From positions 62,001 to 126,000 of the forward strand of contig NZ_JBHTJM010000010.1 of assembly GCF_042675745.1 (NCBI RefSeq): 64,000 nt of DNA, in the 5' to 3' direction. The translations under genes were made by a program, and so were the position numbers. The DNA comes from Pseudofulvibacter geojedonensis. Its GTDB lineage: Bacteria; Bacteroidota; Bacteroidia; Flavobacteriales; Flavobacteriaceae. Each line of letters opens with the position of its first letter. The stretch's first letter is position 1. Positions 34,542 to 43,973 of this stretch are shown here, piece by piece. Under the pieces are notes generated by a model, which was not told the origin of the DNA, searched no databases, and saw only the letters and a program-made list of their open reading frames with translations.

Positions 34542-35114
34542 ATGACTAATATCGTTTTATTTGGAAAACCAGGAGCGGGAAAAGGAACACAAGCAGAAGT
34601 ACTTAAAGAGAAGTATGATTTAATTCATTTATCTACGGGAGATATTTTCCGATTTAATATGAAAAATGATACTGAATTAGGAAAGTTAGCGAAGTCTTAT
34701 ATTAACAAAGGAGATTTGGTACCTGACGAAGTAACTATTAATATGTTGAAATCTGAGGTAGAAAAACATACAGATGCAAATGGTTTTTTGTTTGATGGTT
34801 TTCCTAGAACAACACCTCAAGCTGAGGCTTTAGATGCTTTTTTGGCTACTAAAGAATGGAAAGTTACAGCTACAATCGCTTTAGAAGCAGACGATGAGGT
34901 CTTAGTACAGCGTTTATTAGAAAGAGGAAAGACTTCTGGTAGAGCAGATGATCAAGACGAAGCTAAAATAAGAAATCGTTATGAGGAGTATAATGAAAAA
35001 ACCGCTCCATTAATTGATTTTTACCAAGGTCAAGGTAAATTTCACTCGGTAAACGGAATTGGAGAAATAGAAGAAGTAACCAGCCGTTTATCTGAAGTTA
35101 TTGATCAATTATAA
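34542..35114 (+). CDS. adk: Adenylate kinase
   Basis: A 190-residue enzyme (ATP + AMP to 2 ADP). From ATG 34542 the protein begins MTNIVLFGKPGAGKGTQ with the P-loop at residues 8-16, the exact family N-terminus and usual length of the short, lidless-zinc form in Bacteroidota. The 22 codons upstream in the same frame (from 34476) look unrelated and are probably leader. LSTGDIFR (AMP site), DGFPRT, the LLERGKTSGRADD lid and IRNRYEEY are all present. Confidence 0.96.
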   Translation: MTNIVLFGKPGAGKGTQAEVLKEKYDLIHLSTGDIFRFNMKNDTELGKLAKSYINKGDLVPDEVTINMLKSEVEKHTDANGFLFDGFPRTTPQAEALDAFLATKEWKVTATIALEADDEVLVQRLLERGKTSGRADDQDEAKIRNRYEEYNEKTAPLIDFYQGQGKFHSVNGIGEIEEVTSRLSEVIDQL

Positions 35115-35158
35115 GATTACATCATTCAGAATTGGATGATTAAATAATAAATACAATT

Positions 35159-35191
35159 AAAGGGAGTTTCGGGTTAAATGAAATTCCCTTT
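35159..35191 (+). terminator. Hairpin between adk and obgE
   Basis: AAAGGGA (35159-35165) pairs with TCCCTTT (35185-35191), extended by GTTTC with GAAAT, and is followed by a T run. It ends 15 bases before obgE, so it separates adk from obgE or attenuates read-through. Confidence 0.65.
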
Positions 35192-35206
35192 TTTAAACTT
35201 AAAGTC

Positions 35207-36202
35207 ATGACTGAAGGGAATTTTGTTGATTATGTAAAACTGCACCTTACTTCTGGAAAAGGAGGAAAGGGATCTACACATTTGCATAGAGAGAAATATA
35301 TAGAAAAGGGAGGCCCTGATGGTGGAGATGGTGGACGAGGAGGTCATGTTATTGTTAGAGGAAATGAAAATTTATGGACTCTTTATCACTTTAAGTTTAA
35401 AAGACACTATAAAGCAGAACAAGGAGGCAACGGAAGTAAAGGTAGAAGTACTGGAGCAGATGGTGGAGATGTGTTTTTAGATGTGCCATTAGGTACAGTT
35501 GTTAGAGATACTGAAACTCAAAATGTTTTATTTGAAATTACAGCTAATAATGAAGAAGTCATTCTTTGTAAAGGAGGTAAAGGAGGTAGAGGAAATTGGC
35601 ATTTTAAGTCTCCTACAAATCAAACACCTCGTTATGCACAGCCAGGTTTAGAAGGAGAGCATAAAGATGTAACGTTTGAGTTGAAAGTTTTGGCAGATGT
35701 TGGTTTGGTTGGATTTCCTAATGCAGGTAAATCAACATTATTATCTGTAATTACATCAGCGAAGCCTAAAATTGCCGATTATGAGTTTACAACCTTAAAA
35801 CCTAATTTAGGGATAGTAAAGCATAGAGATTACCAAACTTTTGTAATGGCAGATATACCTGGTATTATAGAAGGAGCTGCAGAAGGAAAAGGGTTAGGAC
35901 ATTATTTTTTAAGACATATTGAGCGTAATTCTACTCTGTTATTTATGGTTCCTGCCGATGCTAAGGACATTGTAAAAGAGTATGAAATATTGGTCGATGA
36001 ATTAAGAAGGTATAACCCTGAAATGCTTGATAAAGATCGTTTTGTAGCGATATCGAAATCTGATATGTTAGACGATGAATTACAAGCAGAGATGAAAGAA
36101 GAGTTAGATGAGAAACTAGGAGTTCCTTATTTGTTTATTTCATCTGTAGCTCAAAAAGGAATTCAAGAATTGAAAGATACCTTATGGAAGATGTTAAATT
36201 AA
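35207..36202 (+). CDS. obgE: Obg-family GTPase
   Basis: A 331-residue protein with the glycine-rich Obg fold (residues 1-158: GGKGSTHLHREKYIEKGG, DGGDGGRGGHV, CKGGKGGRGN) and a GTPase domain: G1 GFPNAGKS (169-176), G3 DIPG (216-219), G4 in ISKSD. The C-terminal OCT domain of the Bacillus protein is absent, which is usual in this phylum. Obg proteins associate with the 50S subunit and act in ribosome maturation and stress control. Confidence 0.96.
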   Translation: MTEGNFVDYVKLHLTSGKGGKGSTHLHREKYIEKGGPDGGDGGRGGHVIVRGNENLWTLYHFKFKRHYKAEQGGNGSKGRSTGADGGDVFLDVPLGTVVRDTETQNVLFEITANNEEVILCKGGKGGRGNWHFKSPTNQTPRYAQPGLEGEHKDVTFELKVLADVGLVGFPNAGKSTLLSVITSAKPKIADYEFTTLKPNLGIVKHRDYQTFVMADIPGIIEGAAEGKGLGHYFLRHIERNSTLLFMVPADAKDIVKEYEILVDELRRYNPEMLDKDRFVAISKSDMLDDELQAEMKEELDEKLGVPYLFISSVAQKGIQELKDTLWKMLN

Positions 36203-36222
36203 CACACTAAAGAGTTAATATT

Positions 36223-36250
36223 AAAGGGAAACTATATATGGTTTCCCTTT
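36223..36250 (+). terminator. Terminator of obgE
   Basis: AAAGGGAAAC (36223-36232) pairs with GTTTCCCTTT (36241-36250), 8-base loop, followed by more T, 20 bases after the obgE stop. Confidence 0.85.
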
Positions 36251-36284
36251 TTTTGTATCTTGAGTAGAAATAATTGAGTGAATT

Positions 36285-36812
36285 ATGATAAAGAAAGGTT
36301 TGATAATAGTTGTATTGTTAATTGTGGCGTGTGCACCTGTAAAGGTTAATTATGATTATAATAAAGCTGTAGATTTTACAAAGTATAAAACATATAATTA
36401 TGCTTCAGAAATTAAAACAGGTTTGAGTGAGTTAGATGAAAAAAGGTTGTATTTTCAGTTAGATTCATTGCTTACAGTTAATGGTATTTCTAAAAGTGAA
36501 TCTCCAGATTTCTATATAGATTTACATACTAAAACCTATAAAAATCCTAGTAATAATTCAATTGGTATTGGCGTTGGTGGCGGCGGAAGAAGTGGAGGTG
36601 TTGGTGTTTCTGGAGGAATACCTATAGGAGGAAATGACTTGAATCAAGAATTGTTAATCGATTTTTTAGATGGAGAAAAACATTCCTTGGTTTGGCAAGC
36701 TCAGGTAACAAAATCCATGAAGGAAAAAGCTAGCCCAGAAGCTCGAAAAGCTCATTTTAGAGCTATGGTACAAAAAGCTTTAGAAGGGTATCCTCCTAAA
36801 GTTAAAAAGTAA
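36285..36812 (+). CDS. DUF4136 lipoprotein
   Basis: A 175-residue lipoprotein (LLIVACAPVKVNYDYNK, Cys at 16). VNYDYNKAVDFTKYKTYNY is the family start, and a Gly-rich stretch with IGIGVGGGGRSGGVGVSGG separates the two halves before the LIDFLDGEKHSLVWQAQ strand. DUF4136 proteins are outer-membrane lipoproteins of unknown function, very common in Bacteroidota. Monocistronic or with the next TPR gene (82 bases apart). Confidence 0.88.
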   Translation: MIKKGLIIVVLLIVACAPVKVNYDYNKAVDFTKYKTYNYASEIKTGLSELDEKRLYFQLDSLLTVNGISKSESPDFYIDLHTKTYKNPSNNSIGIGVGGGGRSGGVGVSGGIPIGGNDLNQELLIDFLDGEKHSLVWQAQVTKSMKEKASPEARKAHFRAMVQKALEGYPPKVKK

Positions 36813-36894
36813 TCAGTAAGTTTGTGCTAATTGTAAAGACATAGATAACTTAAAGTTACAGTTTGTTGATTACAATTAAAACTTCATTGCTTGT

Positions 36895-37848
36895 ATGAGA
36901 TTATTTCTAATAATATTATTGATACCCTTATATTCTTGGACCCAAAATTTTCAAGAAGCTATTCATTTATTCGAATCTAAAAAGCTTGAAGCGGCAAAAA
37001 GTGTTTTTAAAAAGATTTCAGAAGATAATGCTAACTATATAAAAGCTCAAGAGTATTTAGGAGATATTGCAGCATATCAAAAAAAATGGGATGTGTCTTT
37101 AGGGTATTATAAAAAATTACTAGATATAGATAATAATAACGCAGTTTATAATTATAAATATGGCGGGGTTTTAGCTTATAAAGCACAATCAGTTAATAAA
37201 CTAAAAGCACTTACTTTAGTGAGTGATATAAAAAAGCATCTTCATAAAGCTGCCGAATTAGATAATCAGCATATTGAAGTGAGATGGGCATTGGTTGAGG
37301 TTTATATAAGTCTTCCTGGAATAGTTGGAGGGAGTGAAAAAAAAGCTAAAAAATACGCCAATGAGTTAATGCATATCTCTCCGGTAGATGGCTATCTTGC
37401 TTTAGGTTATGTTGCCGAATATAATGATAAACCTCAAATAGCCGAGGAAAATTATAAAAAAGCTATAGAATTAGGAGGGTCATTGCATACATATGATAAA
37501 TTGTCAGGTTTGTATGAAAAAACAAACCAACCCAAGAAAGCAATTTCCAACTATGAAAAGGCAAGCGAAAAACACAAAAGAAATCATTTGAATTATCAGA
37601 TAGGAAAAGTATGCGCTCAATACAATATGTATTTAGATAAAGGGTTGATATGTTTGAATGAATATATTAAAAATCATTCTCCTAAAGATGGTGTGCCAAT
37701 TTCTTGGGCCAATTACAGAATAGCACAAATTTATCGCTATAAAAAAGATAAGAGGAATGCTTATAATTTTATAGAAAAAGCTCTGAGAGAAAAACCAGAT
37801 TTAGAACCTGCATTAAAAGAAAAAAAAATGATACTTCTTATGGAGTAA
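36895..37848 (+). CDS. Secreted TPR-repeat protein
   Basis: A 317-residue protein with an N-terminal signal peptide (MRLFLIILLIPLYSWTQ). Tetratricopeptide repeats cover most of the rest, for example EAIHLFESKKLEAAKSVFKKI (about 21-41), AYQKKWDVSLGYYKKLLDID, and repeats near 170-245. It is likely a periplasmic protein-interaction scaffold. No further domain seen. Family role unknown. Confidence 0.8.
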   Translation: MRLFLIILLIPLYSWTQNFQEAIHLFESKKLEAAKSVFKKISEDNANYIKAQEYLGDIAAYQKKWDVSLGYYKKLLDIDNNNAVYNYKYGGVLAYKAQSVNKLKALTLVSDIKKHLHKAAELDNQHIEVRWALVEVYISLPGIVGGSEKKAKKYANELMHISPVDGYLALGYVAEYNDKPQIAEENYKKAIELGGSLHTYDKLSGLYEKTNQPKKAISNYEKASEKHKRNHLNYQIGKVCAQYNMYLDKGLICLNEYIKNHSPKDGVPISWANYRIAQIYRYKKDKRNAYNFIEKALREKPDLEPALKEKKMILLME

Positions 37849-37942
37849 ATAAGCTATTTATCAAAGGAGGAAAAATCACAATTCAAAAGGCCAAAATCGT
37901 AAATCAAATTAGTATATTTACTTTTAAGTAAGAAAAACAACT

Positions 37943-39298
37943 ATGCGCGTACATTTTATAGCTATAGGAGGGAGTGCTATGCACAATTTAGCCTTGGCAT
38001 TACATCAAAAAGGATATGAAGTAACAGGAAGTGATGATACTATTTTTGAACCATCAAAATCTAGGTTAGAAAAGAAAGGATTATTGCCTCTACAATTTGG
38101 TTGGTTTCCTGAGAAAATAAACACTAGCATTGACGCGATTATTTTAGGTATGCATGCTAAGGCAGATAACCCAGAATTGTTAAAAGCTCAAGAATTAGGA
38201 ATAACAATTTATTCTTACCCAGAATTTCTTTATGAGCAATCTAAAAATAAAACTAGAGTAGTTATTGGGGGGTCTCACGGTAAAACGACTATAACATCTA
38301 TGATTCTGCATGTGATGAATTATCATGATAAAGATGTAGATTACATGGTTGGAGCGCAATTAGATGGTTTTGATACTATGGTACATTTAACAGAGGAAAA
38401 TGATTTTATAGTGTTAGAAGGAGATGAATATTTATCTTCTCCGATAGATAGAAGGCCAAAGTTTCATTTATATAAACCAAATATTGCATTATTAAGTGGT
38501 ATAGCTTGGGACCATATCAATGTGTTTCCAACAATAGAAAATTATATTGAGCAGTTTGAAACCTTCTTAACTTGCTTGTCTAATGGGGCAATTATGGTTT
38601 ATAATGAGGAAGATGAGTTAGTAAAAAAAGTAGTTGAAGATTCAGATCAAATCATGAAGCGTTACCCCTACCAAGTGCCAAGACATTTTATAGAAGATGG
38701 AAAAACGTTTATTGAAACGAATGAAGGACCATTACCTATAGAGGTTTTTGGGGAACATAATTTAAGTAATCTAGCTGGAGCTAAGTGGATTTGTCAACAT
38801 ATGGGGGTAGATGAAGAAGATTTTTATGAAGCAATAAGTACGTTTAAAGGGGCGAGTAAACGTTTAGAAAAAATAGCCGAGGGAAAAGGAAAAGTTGCAT
38901 ATAAAGATTTTGCACATTCTCCAAGTAAAGTAAAAGCTACAACTCAAGCAGTAGCAAAACAGTATAGCAACAGAAAATTAATAGCTTGTTTAGAGTTGCA
39001 TACTTATAGTAGTTTAAATGCTGATTTTTTAAAAGAATATGAAAATGCATTAGATGCTGCAGACGAAGCTTATGTTTTTTATTCTCCTAAGGCCGTTGCT
39101 ATAAAAAAATTAAGCGAAGTAAGTATACAGCAAATATTTGATGCATTTAAAAGAAATGATTTAAAAATATATACAAATCCAGATGATTTTAAAAAGAGCT
39201 TATTTGATTTAGATTTCGACAATTCAGCATTGCTTTTAATGAGTTCAGGAAACTATGGAGGCTTAGATTTAAAAGAGGTTAAAGAATTGTTAGAATAA
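37943..39298 (+). CDS. mpl: Mpl-type Mur ligase (UDP-MurNAc : tripeptide ligase)
   Basis: A 451-residue Mur ligase. MRVHFIAIGGSAMHNLALAL is the N-terminal domain start; the ATP site is GGSHGKTT (109-116); LEGDEYLSSPIDRRPKF and SGIAWDHINVFP follow the Mpl rather than the MurC pattern. Mpl reuses peptidoglycan tripeptide by joining it to UDP-MurNAc. This is the first gene of a run mpl, radC, deacetylase-like with 1-base gaps or overlap. Confidence 0.9.
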   Translation: MRVHFIAIGGSAMHNLALALHQKGYEVTGSDDTIFEPSKSRLEKKGLLPLQFGWFPEKINTSIDAIILGMHAKADNPELLKAQELGITIYSYPEFLYEQSKNKTRVVIGGSHGKTTITSMILHVMNYHDKDVDYMVGAQLDGFDTMVHLTEENDFIVLEGDEYLSSPIDRRPKFHLYKPNIALLSGIAWDHINVFPTIENYIEQFETFLTCLSNGAIMVYNEEDELVKKVVEDSDQIMKRYPYQVPRHFIEDGKTFIETNEGPLPIEVFGEHNLSNLAGAKWICQHMGVDEEDFYEAISTFKGASKRLEKIAEGKGKVAYKDFAHSPSKVKATTQAVAKQYSNRKLIACLELHTYSSLNADFLKEYENALDAADEAYVFYSPKAVAIKKLSEVSIQQIFDAFKRNDLKIYTNPDDFKKSLFDLDFDNSALLLMSSGNYGGLDLKEVKELLE

Positions 39299-39299
39299 A

Positions 39300-39989
39300 A
39301 TGTCAAAACAATTTTCTATAAAAGATTGGTCAGAATCAGACAGGCCTAGAGAAAAACTTTTAGCGAAAGGAAAAGGTGGTTTAACAGATGCAGAATTATT
39401 AGCAATACTTATAGGTTCGGGGAATATAGAAGAAAGTGCGGTAGGATTGTGTCGAAGATTGCTTGCAGATGTAGATCATGATTTGAATGCTTTAAGTAAA
39501 TTATCGGTAGCTCAATTAAAGAAATATAAAGGCATAGGAGAAGCAAAGGCTATAAGTATTATTGCAGCTTTAGAAATAGGAAGAAGAACAAGAGAGACTC
39601 GTAAAAAAGACTTGAATAAAATTACTTCAAGTGAGTCTGTCTTTAAATTAATGCAACCGGTTTTAGGAGATTTGCAACATGAAGAATTTTGGGTGTTATA
39701 TCTAAATAACTCTAATAAGGTTTTGTCTAAAATACAATTGAGTAAAGGAGGCATTACTGGTACTTTGGTAGACATTAGGTTAATTCTAAAGAAAGCTTTA
39801 GAGCTAAATTCTGTGGCTATAATACTGGTTCATAATCATCCGTCTGGAACATTAAAAATAAGCAAGGCAGATAAAGAAATTACTCAGAAAATTAAATTAG
39901 CTAGTAATTCTCTAGATATACAGTTGTTAGATCATTTAGTAATAACAGAACAAGCTTATGCTAGTTTTGCAGATCAAAACCTATTGTAA
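39300..39989 (+). CDS. radC: RadC-family JAMM-domain protein
   Basis: A 229-residue protein with N-terminal helix-hairpin-helix (LKKYKGIGEAKAISIIAALEIGRR, about 73-96) and a JAMM/MPN domain whose zinc ligands are His178, His180 and Asp191 (VHNHPSGTLKISKAD). Despite its name, a repair role for RadC is not established. Its TAA shares an A with the ATG of the next gene. Confidence 0.94.
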   Translation: MSKQFSIKDWSESDRPREKLLAKGKGGLTDAELLAILIGSGNIEESAVGLCRRLLADVDHDLNALSKLSVAQLKKYKGIGEAKAISIIAALEIGRRTRETRKKDLNKITSSESVFKLMQPVLGDLQHEEFWVLYLNNSNKVLSKIQLSKGGITGTLVDIRLILKKALELNSVAIILVHNHPSGTLKISKADKEITQKIKLASNSLDIQLLDHLVITEQAYASFADQNLL

Positions 39990-41287
39990 TGTTGTTAGTT
40001 TATACTCATAAAATTACTTCTAGATTAAGTTATGTGTTTAAGCATATTTGTGTAAGAATACTAGGTGTTGAGGTTAAATTCACTACTGTTGTAGAGGAGT
40101 TTATAGCACATCAAGGGTTAAAAATGTCGTATACTAAACAACCTTTAGGAAAAGAATTATTTGTTCAGTCACATTATTTACTGTTTGAAGAAGGTTTAAC
40201 AGATGTAAGTATAAAAATAGAAAATTGGAATGCTACTAAATGTTTTTTTAGAGTAGGAGAAAAGAGCAGTATACCTTTCGATATTTTTGCTGCTAGTTTT
40301 TATTTGTTGAGCAGATATGAAGAATATATGCCATATGTTGCTGATGATTTTGGAAGATTTCCTCCAGAAGAGAGTTTAGCTTATAGGTATCATTTTTTAA
40401 AACAACCAGTAGTCGATATATGGGCATTTGAGTTCAAAAAAATATTACAGTCATATTTTCATGATTTTGAGTTTACAGCTAGAAAGTTTCAATTTCAACC
40501 AATTATAGACGTTCCGGTTGCTTATAAATATGCACATAAAGGTTTTATAAGAACCTTGGGAGGTGGGTTAAAAGATTTATTGGGACTTAGGTTTGTTGAT
40601 TTGTACAATAGAAGCTCTGTTTTGTTTAAATTAAGAAAAGATCCTTTCGATACTTATAAGTGGTTGATTAATAATCATAAAAAGAGAGGTTTTAAGCCTA
40701 TTTTCTTTTTTTTATTAGCAGATTATTCTAATTACGATAAAAGTATAAATCATAATAATAAACATTTTAGAACACTTATAAAGTATGTAGGTGATTATTT
40801 TGAAATAGGGTTAAAAGGTTCTTTTTTGGCTTTGGATGATAAAGAGATTTTAAAAAAAGAAAAGTTGCGGTTTGAAAAAATTTTAAACAAACCATTGCAA
40901 AGTAGTAGGAACTCTTTTTCTAAGTTAAAGTTACCTCACAGTTATAGGAATCTGATTGATTTAGGGGTTCAGTCAGATTATACTATGGGCTACGTGTCTG
41001 AGGTAGGTTTTAGAGCAGGAACTTGTACTCCTTTTTATTTTTATGATTTAGACTATGAAATGCAAACACCTTTAAAAATATATCCGTTTTGCGTATTAGA
41101 TTATATTTTTAGAAATACAGAAGCAAAATCTGCTTTAAATCAATTACAGCCAATTGTAAATAGTGTAAAAGAAGTAGGTGGAGTTTTTTCAATGGTTGTA
41201 CATAATTACACTTTTAGTGGGACTGCTATATGGGGTAGTTGGCGAAAATTGTATGTTGAATTATTAGATTTTGTAAAGACCGATTGA
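39989..41287 (+). CDS. Polysaccharide-deacetylase-like protein with degenerate active site
   Basis: A 432-residue protein of the flavobacterial family that pairs an N-terminal DUF7033-like domain (about 1-165: PFDIFAASFYLLSRYEEY) with a NodB-like domain. The NodB part begins PIIDVPVAYKY (Asp174, with Pro176 where a second Asp is common). The later FEIGLKGSF and SSRNSFSKLKL segments carry Lys and Asn/Ser where, from memory, relatives have IGIHPSY and SRQHFLKL. FRAGTCTPFYFYDL and MVVHNYTF are normal. Activity is therefore uncertain. It overlaps radC by one base. Confidence 0.75.
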   Translation: MLLVYTHKITSRLSYVFKHICVRILGVEVKFTTVVEEFIAHQGLKMSYTKQPLGKELFVQSHYLLFEEGLTDVSIKIENWNATKCFFRVGEKSSIPFDIFAASFYLLSRYEEYMPYVADDFGRFPPEESLAYRYHFLKQPVVDIWAFEFKKILQSYFHDFEFTARKFQFQPIIDVPVAYKYAHKGFIRTLGGGLKDLLGLRFVDLYNRSSVLFKLRKDPFDTYKWLINNHKKRGFKPIFFFLLADYSNYDKSINHNNKHFRTLIKYVGDYFEIGLKGSFLALDDKEILKKEKLRFEKILNKPLQSSRNSFSKLKLPHSYRNLIDLGVQSDYTMGYVSEVGFRAGTCTPFYFYDLDYEMQTPLKIYPFCVLDYIFRNTEAKSALNQLQPIVNSVKEVGGVFSMVVHNYTFSGTAIWGSWRKLYVELLDFVKTD

Positions 41288-41294
41288 GTTAAAT

Positions 41295-41340
41295 AATTAA
41301 AAAACCCAAAAAAGATAGCTTCTTTTTTGAGTTTTTAATT
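41295..41340. terminator. Bidirectional terminator
   Basis: A long AT-rich hairpin between converging genes: about 20 bases ending in CCCAAAAAAGA pair with TCTTTTTTGAGTTTTTAATT, with one mismatch and one bulge, loop of 5. Confidence 0.7.
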
Positions 41341-41364
41341 ACCTAGGATTCAATATTCATCGGA

Positions 41365-42933
41365 TTAATTAATATTTCTTTTCATTTCTTTTTTAGCTGC
41401 TCTATGTTGAGATTTCATTCCTGGTCCAAAAGGTAATCTTACATCAGCATTTTTAGAGATCAATGTTCCGTTTTCGTATTCATCTGCTCTATTTGCAATG
41501 ATAAACCATGAAAAACTAGTGTTAGATTTTCCGTTTTTTAGCTCATTAACAGTAAAACTTTTATTTGATTTGTTATTTACATAAACGCCATTACAATCTC
41601 CTTCTAACTGTATAAAAACTTTCAATGGATGTTTTTTATTAACTGTAATATTCCTTGATACTACTTCATCTATGTTTATAGTTGCTTTACCGTTAATTAG
41701 TTTACCATTTCCAGAATCTTGCAATGTAATTTCTGGAGCTTCAGGGCAATAAATAACTCTTTCTTTGTTTTCTTTATCTTTTATCATAGAAGAAACGCTA
41801 CCGTTTCCTGCAATTTTATAATAGGTACCTCCGTAATTTAATCCTACATACGCCCAAGAACCATTACCTTCAAAGTAACCTCCATAATAGGCGTTACCAC
41901 CGTAGTTAGTAGTGTCATAAGCTGCAATTTCTGCTTGACATCTATTGTTAAGAGTATTTACATTATTGTCTCTATCTAAAGAAAATCTTGCCGCCATATT
42001 TCCTAAAGTGTTACCTGCTCCAGCATAACCAAATACTCCTAAGCTTAATCCAGATCCTGCAATTCCAGATCCTGTTGGGTTATAAACACTATTTCCGTCA
42101 CTAGCTCCAATAATTCCCGTACCGTTATTATTAATATTTACGGCCCAAACTGCATTTCCAACAGTGTCGTTATTCATTCCTACAATGGCGTCATAACCTA
42201 AAGCAAAATTAATAGATCCAAATTGTTCTGTGGTAGCTCCTGCGTATCCAACAGTAACGGCATCTGCTCCAGAATCTACTAAAAGCATATTTTGGTTGTT
42301 GTTAGATTCAACTCTAAAATTAATATCGTTGCTTCCTTCATTAACTACTAATTGATCCGATCCAGCTTCACGTAATCGTAGGAATTCAAGTCCTCCAGCG
42401 GCTAATGATAATTGATCGTTACCAGTTTTATACATTCCTACATCATCATCATTTTCCCATGAATAAAAAGGTCTTGCTGCAGTTCCATTAGCCAATGCGT
42501 GTACTTGATTTGCATTAGCTATTCTAAATCGTTCTGTGTTATTGGTTCTAAAAGTAAGGGCTTGCCCATCTGTAGTTCCAATATAATTGACTGCTGAGTT
42601 TGTTCCTGTATTTCCTTCTGTTGTCCAGCCTTTATAGTTGTCTAATAAAGGTCTCCATATGCTGGCTCCGTTATCCCAGAAATAAAAACCAGGTGTATTG
42701 GTTCCAATCGTGGTCGTTAAATATATTAAAGCGCTGTTTTGTGCTGCTCCTAAGGCAGTGAAAGAGTTTACACGAGGTATTAGCAACCCGTCATTAGTGC
42801 CATTTGCGACTATCTCTAAAGTTGTACTGGGTGTAGTGGTTCCTATTCCTACTTGTCCTATAGAAGTAAAGGTTGATAAAAAAAATAAAACTAAAAAGTT
42901 ATTTTTGCGAAGTGTTTGAGTAATTTTGTACAT
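41365..42933 (-). CDS. Secreted VGIGTTTP-type surface protein
   Basis: A 522-residue protein with signal peptide (to about residue 26, STFTSIGQ) followed directly by VGIGTTTPSTTLEI, a signature of a large flavobacterial group of exported, fibre-like proteins that resemble phage tail-fibre modules. DGLLIPRV and GFYFWDNGASIWRPL recur in that group. The middle is rich in Gly/Asn and short repeats; the last about 120 residues contain no chaperone (S74) domain. Probable surface or matrix component; exact role unknown. Confidence 0.75.
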   Translation of the reverse strand: MYKITQTLRKNNFLVLFFLSTFTSIGQVGIGTTTPSTTLEIVANGTNDGLLIPRVNSFTALGAAQNSALIYLTTTIGTNTPGFYFWDNGASIWRPLLDNYKGWTTEGNTGTNSAVNYIGTTDGQALTFRTNNTERFRIANANQVHALANGTAARPFYSWENDDDVGMYKTGNDQLSLAAGGLEFLRLREAGSDQLVVNEGSNDINFRVESNNNQNMLLVDSGADAVTVGYAGATTEQFGSINFALGYDAIVGMNNDTVGNAVWAVNINNNGTGIIGASDGNSVYNPTGSGIAGSGLSLGVFGYAGAGNTLGNMAARFSLDRDNNVNTLNNRCQAEIAAYDTTNYGGNAYYGGYFEGNGSWAYVGLNYGGTYYKIAGNGSVSSMIKDKENKERVIYCPEAPEITLQDSGNGKLINGKATINIDEVVSRNITVNKKHPLKVFIQLEGDCNGVYVNNKSNKSFTVNELKNGKSNTSFSWFIIANRADEYENGTLISKNADVRLPFGPGMKSQHRAAKKEMKRNIN

Positions 42934-43060
42934 AGTTTGAAGTATTAGGGTTAGACTTCATTATTGATACTGCTAAGTTAGTGGTTATAATTTATTTTGT
43001 TACCCATAAAAATGAGAATTCTTCATTAAAATCGTTAAAAAGTTATTAAAAAAGGATTAT

Positions 43061-43963
43061 TTGAGTTTTAAAGGTGTAAATAATGTAATTCGCGGTAATT
43101 TGAATACTGTTCGTCTGTCCGTTAAAAGAGATGATTTGCTAGGAAAAGGTATTTCGGGTAATAAATTTAGAAAACTGAAGTATAATTTATGTGAAGTTAA
43201 TCGATTGAAAATTAGTAAGGTATTGACATTTGGTGGGGCGTATTCAAATCATATTTATGCGGCATCTTTTGTTAAGAAATTATATGGGATTGATGTTATT
43301 GGAGTTGTAAGGGGAGAAGAGTTAAAAAGTAAAATTCATGATAATCCAACATTATTAAAAGCACAAGAAAACGGAATGCAATTTCATTTTGTTACCAGAG
43401 AAGAGTATAGAAGAAGAAAAGATCAGGCTTATATAAATACTTTGAGAAAAAGATTTGGATGCTTTTATTTGTTGCCAGAAGGAGGAACTAATAGTTTGGC
43501 AATAAAAGGTTGCGAAGAAATTCTAGATACAGAGGATAAAAAATATGATTATGTTTGTTGTCCAGTTGGTACTGGAGGGACTATGGCGGGCCTTATTAAT
43601 TCAAGTAAAGAAAATCAAGAAATAATTGGATTCTCTGCATTAAAAGGAGATTTTTTAAAAAAAGATATTACTCAATTAACCAATAAAACGAATTGGCAAT
43701 TACAAACAGATTATCATTTTGGAGGTTACGCTAAAATCAATAGAGAGTTGGTAGATTTTATTAATGAGTTTAAACGGGATACAGGAATATTATTAGATCC
43801 TATATATAACGGTAAAATGATGTTTGGTATATACGATTTAATAAAAAAAGAATACTTTCCTAAAAATAGGAGTATTTTAGCCATACATACGGGTGGTTTG
43901 CAAGCTATTGAAGGAATGAATAAACTGCTTTTAAAAAAGGGAATGCCATTAATAAATATATAA
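43061..43963 (+). CDS. PLP-dependent ACC deaminase / D-cysteine desulfhydrase-like enzyme
   Basis: A 300-residue fold type II PLP enzyme. VKRDDLLGKGISGNKFRKLKY (21-41) holds the Schiff-base Lys35; FGGAYSNHIYA is the substrate loop, and CCPVGTGGTMAGL binds the PLP phosphate; HTGGLQAI is the C-terminal conserved segment. Most bacterial members are D-cysteine desulfhydrases rather than true ACC deaminases. The start is TTG 43061, as no ATG fits in frame. It lies first in a run with the glucosaminidase and hemL genes. Confidence 0.85.
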   Translation: MSFKGVNNVIRGNLNTVRLSVKRDDLLGKGISGNKFRKLKYNLCEVNRLKISKVLTFGGAYSNHIYAASFVKKLYGIDVIGVVRGEELKSKIHDNPTLLKAQENGMQFHFVTREEYRRRKDQAYINTLRKRFGCFYLLPEGGTNSLAIKGCEEILDTEDKKYDYVCCPVGTGGTMAGLINSSKENQEIIGFSALKGDFLKKDITQLTNKTNWQLQTDYHFGGYAKINRELVDFINEFKRDTGILLDPIYNGKMMFGIYDLIKKEYFPKNRSILAIHTGGLQAIEGMNKLLLKKGMPLINI

Positions 43964-43973
43964 ACAAGTTGAA

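Noticed and set aside
41365..42933. Phage tail-fibre gene suggesting a prophage
   Set aside because: VGIGTTTP proteins are common chromosomal surface proteins in flavobacteria, and no other phage gene is near.
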